Shown: positions 16,059-24,089, counted from the stretch's first letter. The stretch is 28,911 bases of DNA from Pseudomonadota bacterium (GCA_023434425.1 JAEYSS010000066.1:1-28911); one strand, 5' to 3'. Made by a program: numbers and translations. The notes: generated from the sequence alone by a model not told the origin.

Positions 16059-18361
16059 CTATCTTGGGCGCCGCGCCCCATCAGCCCTTCGGCATGGTCC
16101 TGCGCATCGACCACGGCGACGGCACTCATATTGACCAGGCCGCGCACCGTGACATTGCGCGACACGATATGCGCCGACTTCGCCATGCCCATCAGGATCG
16201 GGCCGACATAGAAGCCCTGCTCCATCTGGCGCACCAGGTTGGCCGAAATATTGGCGGCGTCCTGATTGGGCATCACCAGCAGGTTGGCGCTGCCCTTCAA
16301 GCCGTTGCCAGGCATCAGCTTCTCGCGGATCGCTTCCGAGACGGCGGCATCGGCCTTCATCTCGCCTTCGATCTCCAGATCGGGCATCAGCTGGTGCAGA
16401 CGGCGGGTCGCCTCGCGCATCTTCAGTGCCGAGGGTGATGAGGATGTGCCGAAATTGGAATGCGATACCAGCGCAATCTTCGGCACCAGGCCGAAGCGAC
16501 GCACCTCGTCGGCGGCGATCTGCGTGATCGCCACGATCTCTTCGGCGCTGGGGTCGAGGCTGACATTGGTGTCAGTGATGAACAGCATGCCCTGCGGCAG
16601 CACCAGCAGCTGCATCGCGGCCGCCAGGGTCACGCCGCTGCGCAGGCCGATCACGTCATGGATATGCGGCAGATGCTGATCATACTGGCCGACCGCGCCG
16701 CAGATCATCGCATCGGCTTCGCCGCGATGCACCGCCATGGCGGCGATCACCGTGGTGTTGGTGCGGATCATGATGCGGGCATCGTCAGGCGCCACGCCCT
16801 TGCGGTTCATCAGCGCCAGATAGCCAGTCCAGTATTCGTTGTAGCGGTCATCGCGCTCGGGATCGATCAGTTCGACATTGCTGCCGAGCTTCAGGCGCAG
16901 GCCGAGTTTCTCGATGCGCTTTTCCACCACGGCGCGGCGGCCGATCAGGGTCGGGACCGCCACCTTGTCGTCCAGTACGATCTGGGCGGCGCGCAGCACG
17001 CGCTCATCCTCACCCTCGGCATAGATCAGGCGCATCGGCTTGCGCTTGGCGCGCTCGAATGTCGGCCGCATCACGAAGCCGGTGCGATAGACGAAGCGCT
17101 CCAGGCTATTGCGGTAGGCATCCATATCGGCGATCGGCCGGGTGGCCACGCCGCTGTCCATCGCCGCCTGCGCCACTGCCGGTGCGATCTGCAGGATCAG
17201 GCGCGGATCGAAGCGCTTCGGGATGAAGTATTCCGGGCCGAAGCTCAGGTTGTCGTCGCTGCCATAGGCGCGCGCCACCACGTCGGAGATTTCCGCCATG
17301 GCGAGATCGGCGATGGCGCGGACGGCGGCCAGTTCCATTTCCGTGTTGATCGTGGTGGCGCCGACATCCAGCGCGCCGCGGAACAGGAAGGGGAAGCACA
17401 GCACGTTGTTGACCTGGTTCGGATAATCCGAACGCCCGGTGGCCAGGATCGCATCGGGCCGCGCCTTCTTAGCGACTTCCGGCAGGATCTCCGGCGCCGG
17501 ATTGGCCAGCGCCAGAATCAGCGGTTTCGGCCCCATCTTTTCGACCATTTCCGGCTTCAGCACATTGGCCGCCGAAAGCCCGAGGAAGACATCGGCGCCG
17601 GAGATCGCATCGCCCAGCGTGCGGTGGTTGGTGGGCCGGGCATAGCGCGCCTTGAACTCGTCCATCTGCTCGGTACGGCCTTCGTAGACCACGCCGACGA
17701 TGTCGCTGACGACGATATTCTCCTTCTTGATGCCCAGCTCGACCAGCAGATCGAGGCAGGCGAGCGCTGCGGCGCCTGCGCCGCTGGCGACCAATCGGAC
17801 ATCTTCCATTTTCTTGCCGACCACGCGCAGGCCATTCAGAACCGCCGCCGCCACGGTGATCGCCGTGCCGTGCTGGTCGTCGTGGAAGACCGGGATATTC
17901 ATCTTCTGGCGCAGGGCGCGCTCGACCACGAAGCATTCCGGCGACTTGATGTCTTCTAGGTTGATGCCGCCGAAGGTCGGCTCCAGCGCCGCGATGATCT
18001 GCACCAGCCTGTCCGGATCGGTTTCGTTGATCTCGATATCGAAGACATCGATCCCGGCAAACTTCTTGAACAGCACCGCCTTGCCTTCCATCACCGGCTT
18101 GGACGCCAGCGGCCCGATATTGCCAAGGCCCAGCACGGCGGTGCCGTTGGAGATCACGCCGATCAGATTGCCGCGCGCGGTCAGTTCGGCGGCCTGGGCC
18201 GGATCGTCCTTGATCGCATTGCAGGCGGCGGCCACGCCGGGGCTGTAGGCCAGCGCCAGGTCGCGCTGGGTGCCGAGCGGCTTGGTGGGGGTGATTTCGA
18301 GCTTACCGGGCTTGGGCAGCCGGTGATATTCCAGCGCCGCGCGGTCGAGATCGGATGTCAT
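16055..18361 (-). CDS. maeB: NADP-dependent malic enzyme with C-terminal phosphotransacetylase-like domain
   Basis: Oxidative decarboxylation of malate to pyruvate with NADPH formation. The 768-residue length is that of the MaeB two-domain type. The malic domain (about 1-420) has LAYSPGVAAAC with Y39, the lysine of MEGKAVLFKK (K94), GGINLEDIKSPECF with metal ligands near E136 and D137, FHDDQHGTA (159-167), and the nucleotide motif SGAGAAAL at 193-200. The C-terminal part (about 430-760) resembles phosphate acetyltransferase (MRLIYAEGEDERVLRAAQ, LRSGVTLAAAMQLLVL, NLLVMPNQDAANISANLV); in E. coli MaeB this domain mediates inhibition by acetyl-CoA rather than catalysis. It would pull malate to pyruvate when acetyl-CoA-forming growth, such as leucine use, needs NADPH and gluconeogenesis. 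Monocistronic, convergent with the LysR gene. Confidence 0.95.
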   Translation of the reverse strand: MTSDLDRAALEYHRLPKPGKLEITPTKPLGTQRDLALAYSPGVAAACNAIKDDPAQAAELTARGNLIGVISNGTAVLGLGNIGPLASKPVMEGKAVLFKKFAGIDVFDIEINETDPDRLVQIIAALEPTFGGINLEDIKSPECFVVERALRQKMNIPVFHDDQHGTAITVAAAVLNGLRVVGKKMEDVRLVASGAGAAALACLDLLVELGIKKENIVVSDIVGVVYEGRTEQMDEFKARYARPTNHRTLGDAISGADVFLGLSAANVLKPEMVEKMGPKPLILALANPAPEILPEVAKKARPDAILATGRSDYPNQVNNVLCFPFLFRGALDVGATTINTEMELAAVRAIADLAMAEISDVVARAYGSDDNLSFGPEYFIPKRFDPRLILQIAPAVAQAAMDSGVATRPIADMDAYRNSLERFVYRTGFVMRPTFERAKRKPMRLIYAEGEDERVLRAAQIVLDDKVAVPTLIGRRAVVEKRIEKLGLRLKLGSNVELIDPERDDRYNEYWTGYLALMNRKGVAPDDARIMIRTNTTVIAAMAVHRGEADAMICGAVGQYDQHLPHIHDVIGLRSGVTLAAAMQLLVLPQGMLFITDTNVSLDPSAEEIVAITQIAADEVRRFGLVPKIALVSHSNFGTSSSPSALKMREATRRLHQLMPDLEIEGEMKADAAVSEAIREKLMPGNGLKGSANLLVMPNQDAANISANLVRQMEQGFYVGPILMGMAKSAHIVSRNVTVRGLVNMSAVAVVDAQDHAEGLMGRGAQDS

Positions 18362-18453
18362 AAAAACTCTCGCAGGATCAATACGATCAGATCGCCGACG
18401 AAGGGTTCCGCCGGGGAAATCAGGCTTACAACAGCCAGCTACGGGAAGAAAGT

Positions 18454-18470
18454 GGGAGGCCTAGCCTCCC
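18454..18470 (-). terminator. Probable intrinsic terminator of tRNA-Leu
   Basis: GGGAGGC-CTA-GCCTCCC is a perfect 7-base-pair GC-rich hairpin lying 20 bases beyond the CCA end of the tRNA gene on the minus strand. The following minus-strand sequence, ACTTTCTTCCCG, is pyrimidine-rich but not a strong T-run, so termination may be partial. Read-through would carry transcription into maeB. Confidence 0.5.
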
Positions 18471-18490
18471 GGTCGCCAGGAAGAGAAAGA

Positions 18491-18577
18491 TGGTGCGGTC
18501 GAAAAGACTCGAACTTTCACGGCCTTTCGGCCACAGCCACCTCAAGGCTGCGCGTCTACCAATTCCGCCACGACCGC
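18491..18577 (-). tRNA. tRNA-Leu (anticodon GAG)
   Basis: The minus-strand sequence folds into a class II tRNA of 87 bases with encoded CCA. The acceptor stem pairs GCGGTCG (18,577-18,571) with CGACCGC (18,501-18,495), followed by A and CCA. The D-arm reads GCGGAATTGGTAGACGC, as is typical for leucine tRNAs. The anticodon stem CAGCC/GGCTG encloses loop TTGAGGT with anticodon GAG at 18,543-18,541. The long variable arm GGCC-GAAA-GGCC is characteristic of leucine tRNAs, and the T-arm contains GTTCGAGTC. It reads CTC and CTT codons. Confidence 0.96.
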
Positions 18578-18595
18578 ATTTTCGGGCGACGCGGG

Positions 18596-18624
18596 GGAAT
18601 AGCAAATCCCGCCGGGGTATTCAA
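18596..18624 (-). promoter_or_regulatory. Candidate sigma-70-type promoter of tRNA-Leu
   Basis: On the minus strand TTGAAT (18,624-18,619) is followed after 17 bases by TATTCC (18,601-18,596), 18 bases before the mature 5' end of the tRNA. Spacing is ideal and the -35 and -10 hexamers keep most of the consensus positions. A dyad AAGGCC-N6-GGCCTT (18,623-18,640) overlaps the upstream edge of the -35 and may be the end of the fliN transcript. Confidence 0.5.
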
Positions 18625-18664
18625 GGCCGTGCAAGGCCTTAAAAATCCGGGCTTAATCGCCACG

Positions 18665-18904
18665 TCAGTCGTCCGACATCGTGTCGGTGATGGAGACGGC
18701 GACCTTCTCGCCGGAAATCACGATCTCGCCCCGGGCAATCAGCTTGTTGTTGGCGAAAATCCAGGCATGGTCGTCGACGCTGGCATCCAGCTCGATGACC
18801 GCGCCACGGCCGACCTTCAGCACCTGGTGGATCGGCATGGTCGCCTTGCCCAGAACCACCGAGATTTCCACCGAGACGTCGTTGACTGCGCTGCCGCCAG
18901 CCAT
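18665..18904 (-). CDS. fliN: FliN-like SpoA-domain protein (short)
   Basis: A 79-residue protein that consists almost only of a SpoA (FliM/FliN C-terminal) domain. After a short leader MAGGSAVND, the sequence VSVEISVVLGKATMPIHQVL, KVGRGAVIELDASVDDHAWI, FANNKLIARGEIVISGEKVA and VSITD follows the FliN pattern position by position (variable-length -ELG-T-I-LL-L--G-V--L, then -LIA-GEVV-). FliN forms the lower ring of the flagellar switch complex; homologous SpoA proteins serve in type III secretion sorting platforms. GGAAGGAAGG lies 6 bases before the ATG. Most FliN proteins are 100-150 residues, so the N-terminal extension is reduced. No other flagellar gene is visible; it is divergent from lipB and downstream of nothing on its strand, so it seems monocistronic. 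Confidence 0.85.
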   Translation of the reverse strand: MAGGSAVNDVSVEISVVLGKATMPIHQVLKVGRGAVIELDASVDDHAWIFANNKLIARGEIVISGEKVAVSITDTMSDD

Positions 18905-18973
18905 GCCAAACCTTCCTTCCGGCCACTGTGTGGCTTAAGTAACCCCTGCAAGGTTAGCACAGTCTTAAGGTCC

Positions 18974-19729
18974 ATGCCCCCCGTCCTGCCGCAGACCCTC
19001 CCCCAGGCGAACCAGATCATCCAGACCCCGGCCGGGCCGGTGGACTGGATCATCAGCGACGCTCCGGTCGGCTATGCCGACGCCCAGGCCGCGATGGAGG
19101 CCCGGGTGGCGGACATCCATGCCGGCCGGGCCCATGAGGCGATCTGGCTGCTGGAGCATCCGCCGCTCTACACCGCCGGCACCTCGGCCAAACCCGCCGA
19201 TCTTCTCAACCCGCAGTTCCCGGTCTTCGCCACCGGCCGGGGCGGCCAGTACACCTACCACGGGCCGGGTCAGCGGGTGGTCTACCTGATGCTGGACCTG
19301 ACCAAACGTGGCCGCGACGTGCGCGCCTTCGTCTGCCGGATGGAGGACTGGGTGATCGCCAGCCTTGCCCGCTTCAATGTGAAGGGCGCGATCCGCGACG
19401 GCCGGGTCGGCGTCTGGGTCGAGCGCCCCGACCAGGGGCCCCCCTCTGACAAAGGACCGGGTCGGGAAGACAAGATCGCCGCCATCGGCGTCCGCGTCCG
19501 CCACTGGGTCACCTTCCACGGCCTGAGCCTGAACGTCGACCCGAACCTGGACCACTATGGTGGCATCGTGGCCTGCGGCATCCAGAACACCGCCGAGGAA
19601 CCCTTCGGCGTCACCTCGCTGGCAGATCTGGGCCTGACTCCATCATTGCCCGAGGTCGACCTGATCTTACGTGACACTGTAGAAGCGGCCCTGCTCGACC
19701 GGCTTGGCGTCACCTGCGCCGCCTCGTAG
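18974..19729 (+). CDS. lipB: Lipoyl(octanoyl) transferase
   Basis: Transfers octanoate from acyl carrier protein to lipoyl domains, the first step of protein lipoylation. The 251-residue protein has the family signature RGGQYTYHGPGQ (89-100), the catalytic lysine in EDKIAAIGVRVR (K167), FHGLSLNVDPNLDHY, and the catalytic cysteine C201 in GGIVACGIQ. A loop of about 15 residues (RPDQGPPSDKGPGRED, 151-166) precedes the catalytic lysine, as I recall for alphaproteobacterial LipB. The ATG at 18,974 follows AAGG by 3 bases; the reading frame is open further back to 18,323 but that part overlaps tRNA-Leu and fliN and is not coding. Lipoylated E2 proteins are needed for the branched-chain 2-oxoacid dehydrogenase that precedes isovaleryl-CoA formation. 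Confidence 0.95.
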   Translation: MPPVLPQTLPQANQIIQTPAGPVDWIISDAPVGYADAQAAMEARVADIHAGRAHEAIWLLEHPPLYTAGTSAKPADLLNPQFPVFATGRGGQYTYHGPGQRVVYLMLDLTKRGRDVRAFVCRMEDWVIASLARFNVKGAIRDGRVGVWVERPDQGPPSDKGPGREDKIAAIGVRVRHWVTFHGLSLNVDPNLDHYGGIVACGIQNTAEEPFGVTSLADLGLTPSLPEVDLILRDTVEAALLDRLGVTCAAS

Positions 19730-19746
19730 GCCCAACACCCCATAAC

Positions 19747-19839
19747 CGTCACCCTCGGGCTTGCCCCGAGGGTCCATCTGTCCCATCCCGCATGCGGTGA
19801 CTACGGGATGGATCCTCGGGGCAAGCCCGAGGATGGCGG
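19747..19839. repeat. REP-like composite palindrome after lipB
   Basis: CCTCGGGCTTGCCCCGAGG (19,753-19,771) and its exact reverse complement (19,814-19,832) form a 19-bp perfect inverted repeat, and each arm is itself nearly palindromic (CCTCGGG...CCCGAGG). Inside, TCCCATCCCG and CGGGATGGA pair further, and the flanks CCGTCA/TGGCGG also pair with one mismatch. The whole is a long stem of about 93 bases. Dispersed palindromes of this kind (variants of CCCGGGCTTG-CCCGGGG) are common between alphaproteobacterial genes. It may also end lipB transcription. Confidence 0.8.
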
Positions 19840-19847
19840 TCTTTATT

Positions 19848-19867
19848 TAACGTGCTTTACTACGTTA
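19848..19867. other. Short dyad TAACGT-N8-ACGTTA
   Basis: A perfect 6-base inverted repeat in the AT-rich gap between the REP-like element and the end of the small membrane protein gene. It could be a weak transcription end for that gene, but no T-run follows, or a protein site. No function can be assigned. Confidence 0.3.
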
Positions 19868-19892
19868 GATATTACAATCAAGTCACTGAAAC

Positions 19893-20147
19893 TTAAATCT
19901 TTCCTTTGCGCTTAAGTTCGCGTTTCTGTTGCCGGCTGAGCCCTGCGGTCGAGATCACCTTTGGCTCGGCTTCCGCCTTCTTCGCCTTGAGCCACAGCAC
20001 ATAGGCCGCCGTGAAGATGACCACGGTCCCCAGACCGACCCACTGGTTGCCGGTGACCACCCAACCGAGGCCGCCCAGACCCACGGCGGAGACATAGCAG
20101 ATCGCCCATTCCTTGAGCGTCATTCTTTGTTTTTTATTTGTAATCAT
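19893..20147 (-). CDS. Small membrane protein of unknown function
   Basis: An 84-residue protein with two predicted membrane helices, about 12-30 (EWAICYVSAVGLGGLGWVV) and 35-53 (QWVGLGTVVIFTAAYVLWLK), and a highly basic C-terminus (RQQKRELKRKGKI) that should face the cytoplasm. I do not recognise a family. The ATG at 20,147 has AGGA close upstream; an internal ATG at 20,123 gives a start MTLKEWAICY but has no visible ribosome site. It stands alone between lipB (convergent) and the PepSY gene 298 bases upstream. The upstream gap contains the 11-bp-phased CTTAT array, which would be in its promoter region. Confidence 0.6.
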   Translation of the reverse strand: MITNKKQRMTLKEWAICYVSAVGLGGLGWVVTGNQWVGLGTVVIFTAAYVLWLKAKKAEAEPKVISTAGLSRQQKRELKRKGKI

Positions 20148-20445
20148 AATCCTACATCTTCTTCCTGATCCACTGAATGAGACTTGTTACAGCCTTACCG
20201 GGGTGTCCCGTAGCGCTTAAACAGGCTCTTATATCGTGCTTAAGCCAGCTTATAAGATCCTTATTCTGAGCTTATAGCATGCTTATTTTGGCTTATTCCG
20301 TGAAACACTCGCTCGAAACCTGCTTGTAAAATCTGCGCCTCCAACCTGACACGCAGTATCGGCTGCCCGCGCTATCAAGGGCACAGCGGAGTCAGAACAT
20401 ATAGAGTACAATGGGGGCCGTTCAAGCGCCAGTTTACCCGCCTGT
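20148..20445. repeat. Gene-free stretch with a helically phased CTTA(T/A) array
   Basis: No gene is visible in these 298 bases. From 20,216 to 20,296 the plus strand carries eight CTTAA/CTTAT motifs, mostly GCTTA(T/A), beginning at 20,216, 20,228, 20,239, 20,249, 20,260, 20,271, 20,282 and 20,292, spacings of 12, 11, 10, 11, 11, 11 and 10 bases. A CTTA at 20,194 and CTTG at 20,183 keep the same phase. The motifs therefore lie on one face of the helix. The remainder (20,300-20,445) shows nothing that I can name. The array lies upstream of the small membrane protein gene and downstream of the PepSY gene. Confidence 0.7.
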
Positions 20446-21651
20446 CTAGGCCGCCTTGCCTCGTCCATTCCGGGCCCGCTTACGGTACCAGAGGACGACC
20501 CCCGTGACCGACAGCATGGCGGTGACCAGACCGGTCATGGCCACAACGATCCGGCCAGGCAGGCCCCCGATCCAGCCGCTATGCAGGGGGAACTGCAGGC
20601 GGAGAAAGGTATCGCCGGCAGTCCCCTGGCCCGGCACCTCGGCGGCCAGCAGTCTGCCATCCTGGGCGTCGAAGTAGAGAAAAGGCCGGCTCGGTCCCGC
20701 CCCGTAATCCGACTGCCCGGGGAAGAAATGCACCGAGTAGATGCCGTAGCCGGCATTGTAGGAAATGCCGCCGGGCCGGTCGGTCCATCCCCGGCGTCGA
20801 GCCTCGGCCTGTGCCAGCACGGCGATCCGGCCGAAGCCGAGCTGCGTCGGCGGCTGCCCGTCCGGTGACCGGGCGGCACGTAGTTCGAGCGGAGTCGGCG
20901 TCAGCGTGCTGAACAGGGAAACGACCGGACGAAAGACCTCCCGGTTCAGATTGAAGTAGATGCTGGTGAACGCCAGGACCGCCAGCACCGGCCAAAGCCA
21001 CAAACCGCCGACCCTGTGCAGGTCGAGGCAGCGCCGATATTGGCTGGCCTGTGGCTTGATCCGCCATGACACGGCCCAATGCCGCAGCAACGGTCGTGCT
21101 TTCGGCAGCGTGAGGGCCGCTCCGACAAAGCAATCAAACAGCCAGACCAGGGCGACGCCGCCCATGAGCCAGGCTCCCCAGCGACCGGGCAGATGCAGGC
21201 GGTAATGCAACTCGTAGAGGAAGCCGACGACATGGCGGCGATCGAGGCGGTCGCTGAAGCGCCGGCGCCGCTCTAGCACTGTACCAGTCGCCGGGTCGAC
21301 GAAGATCTGGTCGTAACCGAGATCGAACGGCCGGCCGGTCTGCGGGTCGATGCGAGGTCGCAGGCTAAAGCGCCAGCTCTCGCCCGGCTTCGCATTGAGC
21401 GGCACGTAGCGCACCGTCGCGTCTGGCTCGGCTGCTTCCAGACGACTGAGCAGCGTTTCCAATGGCAATGGCGGGGCATCGCCAGAGACATGGAAAATAT
21501 CGTCGTTCAGCCAAGCATCGAGTTCGAAATGAAATGCGATCACCGCACCGGTCAGGCCGGCGACGAACAGAAACCCTGCCGTCGTCAGCCCGGCGATGCG
21601 GTGAACCAGCAACCAGAAGGGTCGCGTCGCGACCCTTGCCAGTCCGGCCAT
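20446..21651 (-). CDS. PepSY-associated TM protein (iron-uptake cassette)
   Basis: An inner-membrane protein of about 401 residues with the PepSY_TM layout: a first helix near residues 13-40 (FWLLVHRIAGLTTAGFLFVA), a large periplasmic region, then paired helices near 165-180 and 215-235 (WLWPVLAVLAFTSIYFNLNR) and a last one near 365-390 (IVVAMTGLVTAMLSVTGVVL). HRIAGL and DLHRVGGLWLW are repeated histidine-containing motifs typical of the family. Such proteins commonly follow TonB-dependent siderophore receptors and some act as ferric-siderophore reductases. The ATG at 21,651 shares a base with the receptor stop (TGATG); a GTG at 21,654 is the alternative. It is the last gene of the cassette. 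Reductase activity here is inferred from family and context. Confidence 0.88.
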   Translation of the reverse strand: MAGLARVATRPFWLLVHRIAGLTTAGFLFVAGLTGAVIAFHFELDAWLNDDIFHVSGDAPPLPLETLLSRLEAAEPDATVRYVPLNAKPGESWRFSLRPRIDPQTGRPFDLGYDQIFVDPATGTVLERRRRFSDRLDRRHVVGFLYELHYRLHLPGRWGAWLMGGVALVWLFDCFVGAALTLPKARPLLRHWAVSWRIKPQASQYRRCLDLHRVGGLWLWPVLAVLAFTSIYFNLNREVFRPVVSLFSTLTPTPLELRAARSPDGQPPTQLGFGRIAVLAQAEARRRGWTDRPGGISYNAGYGIYSVHFFPGQSDYGAGPSRPFLYFDAQDGRLLAAEVPGQGTAGDTFLRLQFPLHSGWIGGLPGRIVVAMTGLVTAMLSVTGVVLWYRKRARNGRGKAA

Positions 21652-24089
21652 CACCAGCGATAGCGCACCGACGCGATGATGGTGCGGCCGATGCCATAGC
21701 TGCAGTTGGTCGCCGAGCTGCAGGAGAAGTTTTCCTGATCCAGCAGGTTCGCGGCATTCACAGCGAAGCGGAAATTCTGCCAGTCGTAATGCACCGCGGC
21801 ATCCACCAGTGCAAAGGCCGGCACTTCAAAAGTATTGGTGCTGGTGCCATAGCTGCTGCCGATATAGCGCACGCCCGCACCGAAGCCCAGACCGGCCGCT
21901 TCACCGCTGCGCAGCGTGTAATCGGCCCAGAGGGATGCCATATGTTCGGGCACGCGGGCCGGCCGCTTGCCGAAATCGGTACCGTTGCTGCGCGTGACTT
22001 CCACGTCCTGATAGGTGTAGGTGGCGATCAGGTCGAGTTCACGGTTGAGACTGGCCTTGCCTTCCAGCTCGAGGCCGCGCGACGTCACTTCGCCGGTCTG
22101 GATGCTGAAGCCGGTGTTGACCGGATCACTCGTCGTCACATTCTGCCGTTTCAGGTCGAAGGCAGAAACCGTGATGAAACTGTCATAGCCCTTAGGCTGG
22201 AATTTGACGCCGATCTCGCGCTGCTCTCCGGTCTCGGGCACAAACTGGTTGCCGGCAAAGCCGGTGCCGCCGACCGGCTCGAAGGATTCGGCATATGAGA
22301 TATACGGTGCCAGGCCGAAGTCGAAAAGATACATCAGGCCGGCGCGGCCGGTGAAAGCCTGATCGTCCTGATGCGATTTGTTCTGCGTGAAGCGGTTGTA
22401 ATTGTCGTTCACGGCACGATCCTGGCGACCGCCGAGCAGCAGAACCCAGTTGTCGTATTTGATCTGGTCCTGGAAATAGGCGCCCATCTGCACGATGCGC
22501 TGGTCCGAGCCGCTGGTGAAAGCCGGCGTCGTCACTGTGGCAACACCGTAAGTGGGCGCAAAGATGTTGATCTGGCCGCCATTGCCGGTGCCGTTGCCGG
22601 TCATGACGTCCAGCGAGTTGTGCTGATAGTCGAAGCCGAGGATCGCCGTGTGTTTAATCGGTCCGGTCTCGAATTTGGCTTCCGCATGCTGATCCGCCGT
22701 GAAGACGCGCGCCGCCGCCAGGCGACGCTGGATGTTGCGGTTATAGACAGGGCCGGTGCCCACCTGCGTGCCGAGGAACATGCTCTGCGCGTCGTAGTCA
22801 TGGTCGCTGAAGCGCGTGGTCTGGCGGAAGGTCCAAACGTCGCTCAGCTGGTATTCAGTGAGGGCACTGAACGACGTCTTCAGCAGCGTGTTGGAATCGT
22901 AACCCGGCTCGCCGATGAAACGGTTGATCGGAATCTTGCCATTCGCGCTCGACAGCACTGTGCCGACTGACGGCAGGCCATAGAGATACAGCGAGTCATC
23001 GCGCTGATGATCCATCAGCAGGGTCACTGTCGTGGCATCGCCGGGACGGACAGTCAGACCGCCAGCGAGAAAGATGCGGTTGTCATCGACATAGTCGACC
23101 TGGGTTTCGCTGTCGCGGCCCAGTGCCACGAGGCGATACGACACCTTATCATTCACCGCGCCGCCGATATCGGCGGCGACCTGCTTGCGTTCGAAACTGC
23201 CACCCTGCACTTCCACTTCATTGATCGGCCGGTCGCTCGGCCGCTTGGTCACCAGGTTGACCAGGCCACCTGGCGAGTTCTGTCCATAGAGAATGGAGGC
23301 AGGGCCCTTGATCACCTCGACCCGCTCCAGGTTGTAGGGCTCGGGAGCATGAAAACCGAGGAAGGCCTGCGGCACCTCGCGCGTGCCGTCACGATAGAGA
23401 TACCCGGCGAACTGGTTGAAGCCGCGCAACTGGATGCCGTCATGCTGCATCTGCAAGCCGCCGGACTCAGCGCGCACACCGGCGACGTAGCGCAGTGACT
23501 CGCCGATCTGCCGCGGCTTTTGCTCCTCCATCTGCTCGCGCGTGATCACCGTGATGGTCTGCGGCGTTTCCAGCAGCGGCGTGTCGGTCTTGGTGCCAGT
23601 GCCGCTACGCCTGGCGACATAGCCATCGACCGGCCCCCACGCGCTTTCGGGGCGTGCGCCCTGCACCGTCAGCGTCGGCAATACCGCGGCGCTGCTCGCC
23701 TTCGGCAATTCCACAAGGGTGACTCGTGTGGGGCTGACCACGCTGTAGGTATAACCGGTGCCCGCCAGCATCTGCGTCAGCGCTTCCTGCAGGGTCAGCA
23801 TGCCGCTCACCGGCACGCTGCGCAGTCCCTGTACCCGGGCGGTGTCATAGCCGATCTGCACGCCGGCCCGGCTGGCCAGCGCGAGCAGCGCAGAGTTCAG
23901 ATCCTGCGCCGGAATGCTGAAGGCGATGCGTTCGCCGGCCGCGGCTGCAGGGACCTGCTGTGCCAGCGCTGCCTGCTGCGGCAGCCCGGCGCCCAGTGCC
24001 AGCAGCGCAAGCGCGCTGACCGTGATGCCGAGAACACGCTTCGCCACCCTGCCCGACCCCGCCGGTCGTGCCTGAATCTTCGCCCCCAT
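21651..24089 (-). CDS. TonB-dependent siderophore receptor with N-terminal signalling (STN) domain
   Basis: An outer-membrane transducer of 812 residues. It has a signal peptide (basic start, hydrophobic 18-43, AQQ region cleavage), then an STN domain at about 52-127 (FSIPAQDLNSALLALASRAG), a TonB-box-like TLTV (139-142), the plug domain (TPQTITVITREQMEEQKPRQ, VEVIKGPASILYGQNSPGG) and a 22-strand barrel ending in aromatic RYRW. This architecture is that of FpvA/FoxA/FecA-type transducers, in which ligand binding activates the FecR-sigma pathway; the sigma factor and FecR genes lie upstream on the same strand. CSSATNC near the C-terminus could form a disulfide. AAGGGG lies 7 bases before the ATG. 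A hydroxamate-type siderophore is a reasonable guess from resemblance to the FoxA/FhuE group, but the ligand is not readable from the sequence. Confidence 0.93.
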   Translation of the reverse strand: MGAKIQARPAGSGRVAKRVLGITVSALALLALGAGLPQQAALAQQVPAAAAGERIAFSIPAQDLNSALLALASRAGVQIGYDTARVQGLRSVPVSGMLTLQEALTQMLAGTGYTYSVVSPTRVTLVELPKASSAAVLPTLTVQGARPESAWGPVDGYVARRSGTGTKTDTPLLETPQTITVITREQMEEQKPRQIGESLRYVAGVRAESGGLQMQHDGIQLRGFNQFAGYLYRDGTREVPQAFLGFHAPEPYNLERVEVIKGPASILYGQNSPGGLVNLVTKRPSDRPINEVEVQGGSFERKQVAADIGGAVNDKVSYRLVALGRDSETQVDYVDDNRIFLAGGLTVRPGDATTVTLLMDHQRDDSLYLYGLPSVGTVLSSANGKIPINRFIGEPGYDSNTLLKTSFSALTEYQLSDVWTFRQTTRFSDHDYDAQSMFLGTQVGTGPVYNRNIQRRLAAARVFTADQHAEAKFETGPIKHTAILGFDYQHNSLDVMTGNGTGNGGQINIFAPTYGVATVTTPAFTSGSDQRIVQMGAYFQDQIKYDNWVLLLGGRQDRAVNDNYNRFTQNKSHQDDQAFTGRAGLMYLFDFGLAPYISYAESFEPVGGTGFAGNQFVPETGEQREIGVKFQPKGYDSFITVSAFDLKRQNVTTSDPVNTGFSIQTGEVTSRGLELEGKASLNRELDLIATYTYQDVEVTRSNGTDFGKRPARVPEHMASLWADYTLRSGEAAGLGFGAGVRYIGSSYGTSTNTFEVPAFALVDAAVHYDWQNFRFAVNAANLLDQENFSCSSATNCSYGIGRTIIASVRYRW

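Noticed and set aside
18623..18640. AAGGCC-N6-GGCCTT as a strong terminator of fliN
   Set aside because: The dyad is real, but on the fliN strand it is not followed by a T-run and it overlaps the tRNA promoter, so only a weak role is possible.
18323..18973. N-terminal extension of lipB back to 18,323
   Set aside because: It would run across tRNA-Leu and fliN and contains no LipB sequence; the ATG at 18,974 fits the family.
20216..20296. Reading the phased CTTAT array as a CRISPR array, a DnaA-box cluster or strict CtrA sites
   Set aside because: The units are about 11 bases with no spacers, lack TTATCCACA, and are mostly TTAT rather than the TTAA pairs of CtrA; there are no origin genes nearby.
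20283..20468. A 61-codon minus-strand frame over the end of the PepSY gene
   Set aside because: It overlaps the PepSY gene in another frame, has no ribosome site and no hydrophobic or conserved pattern.
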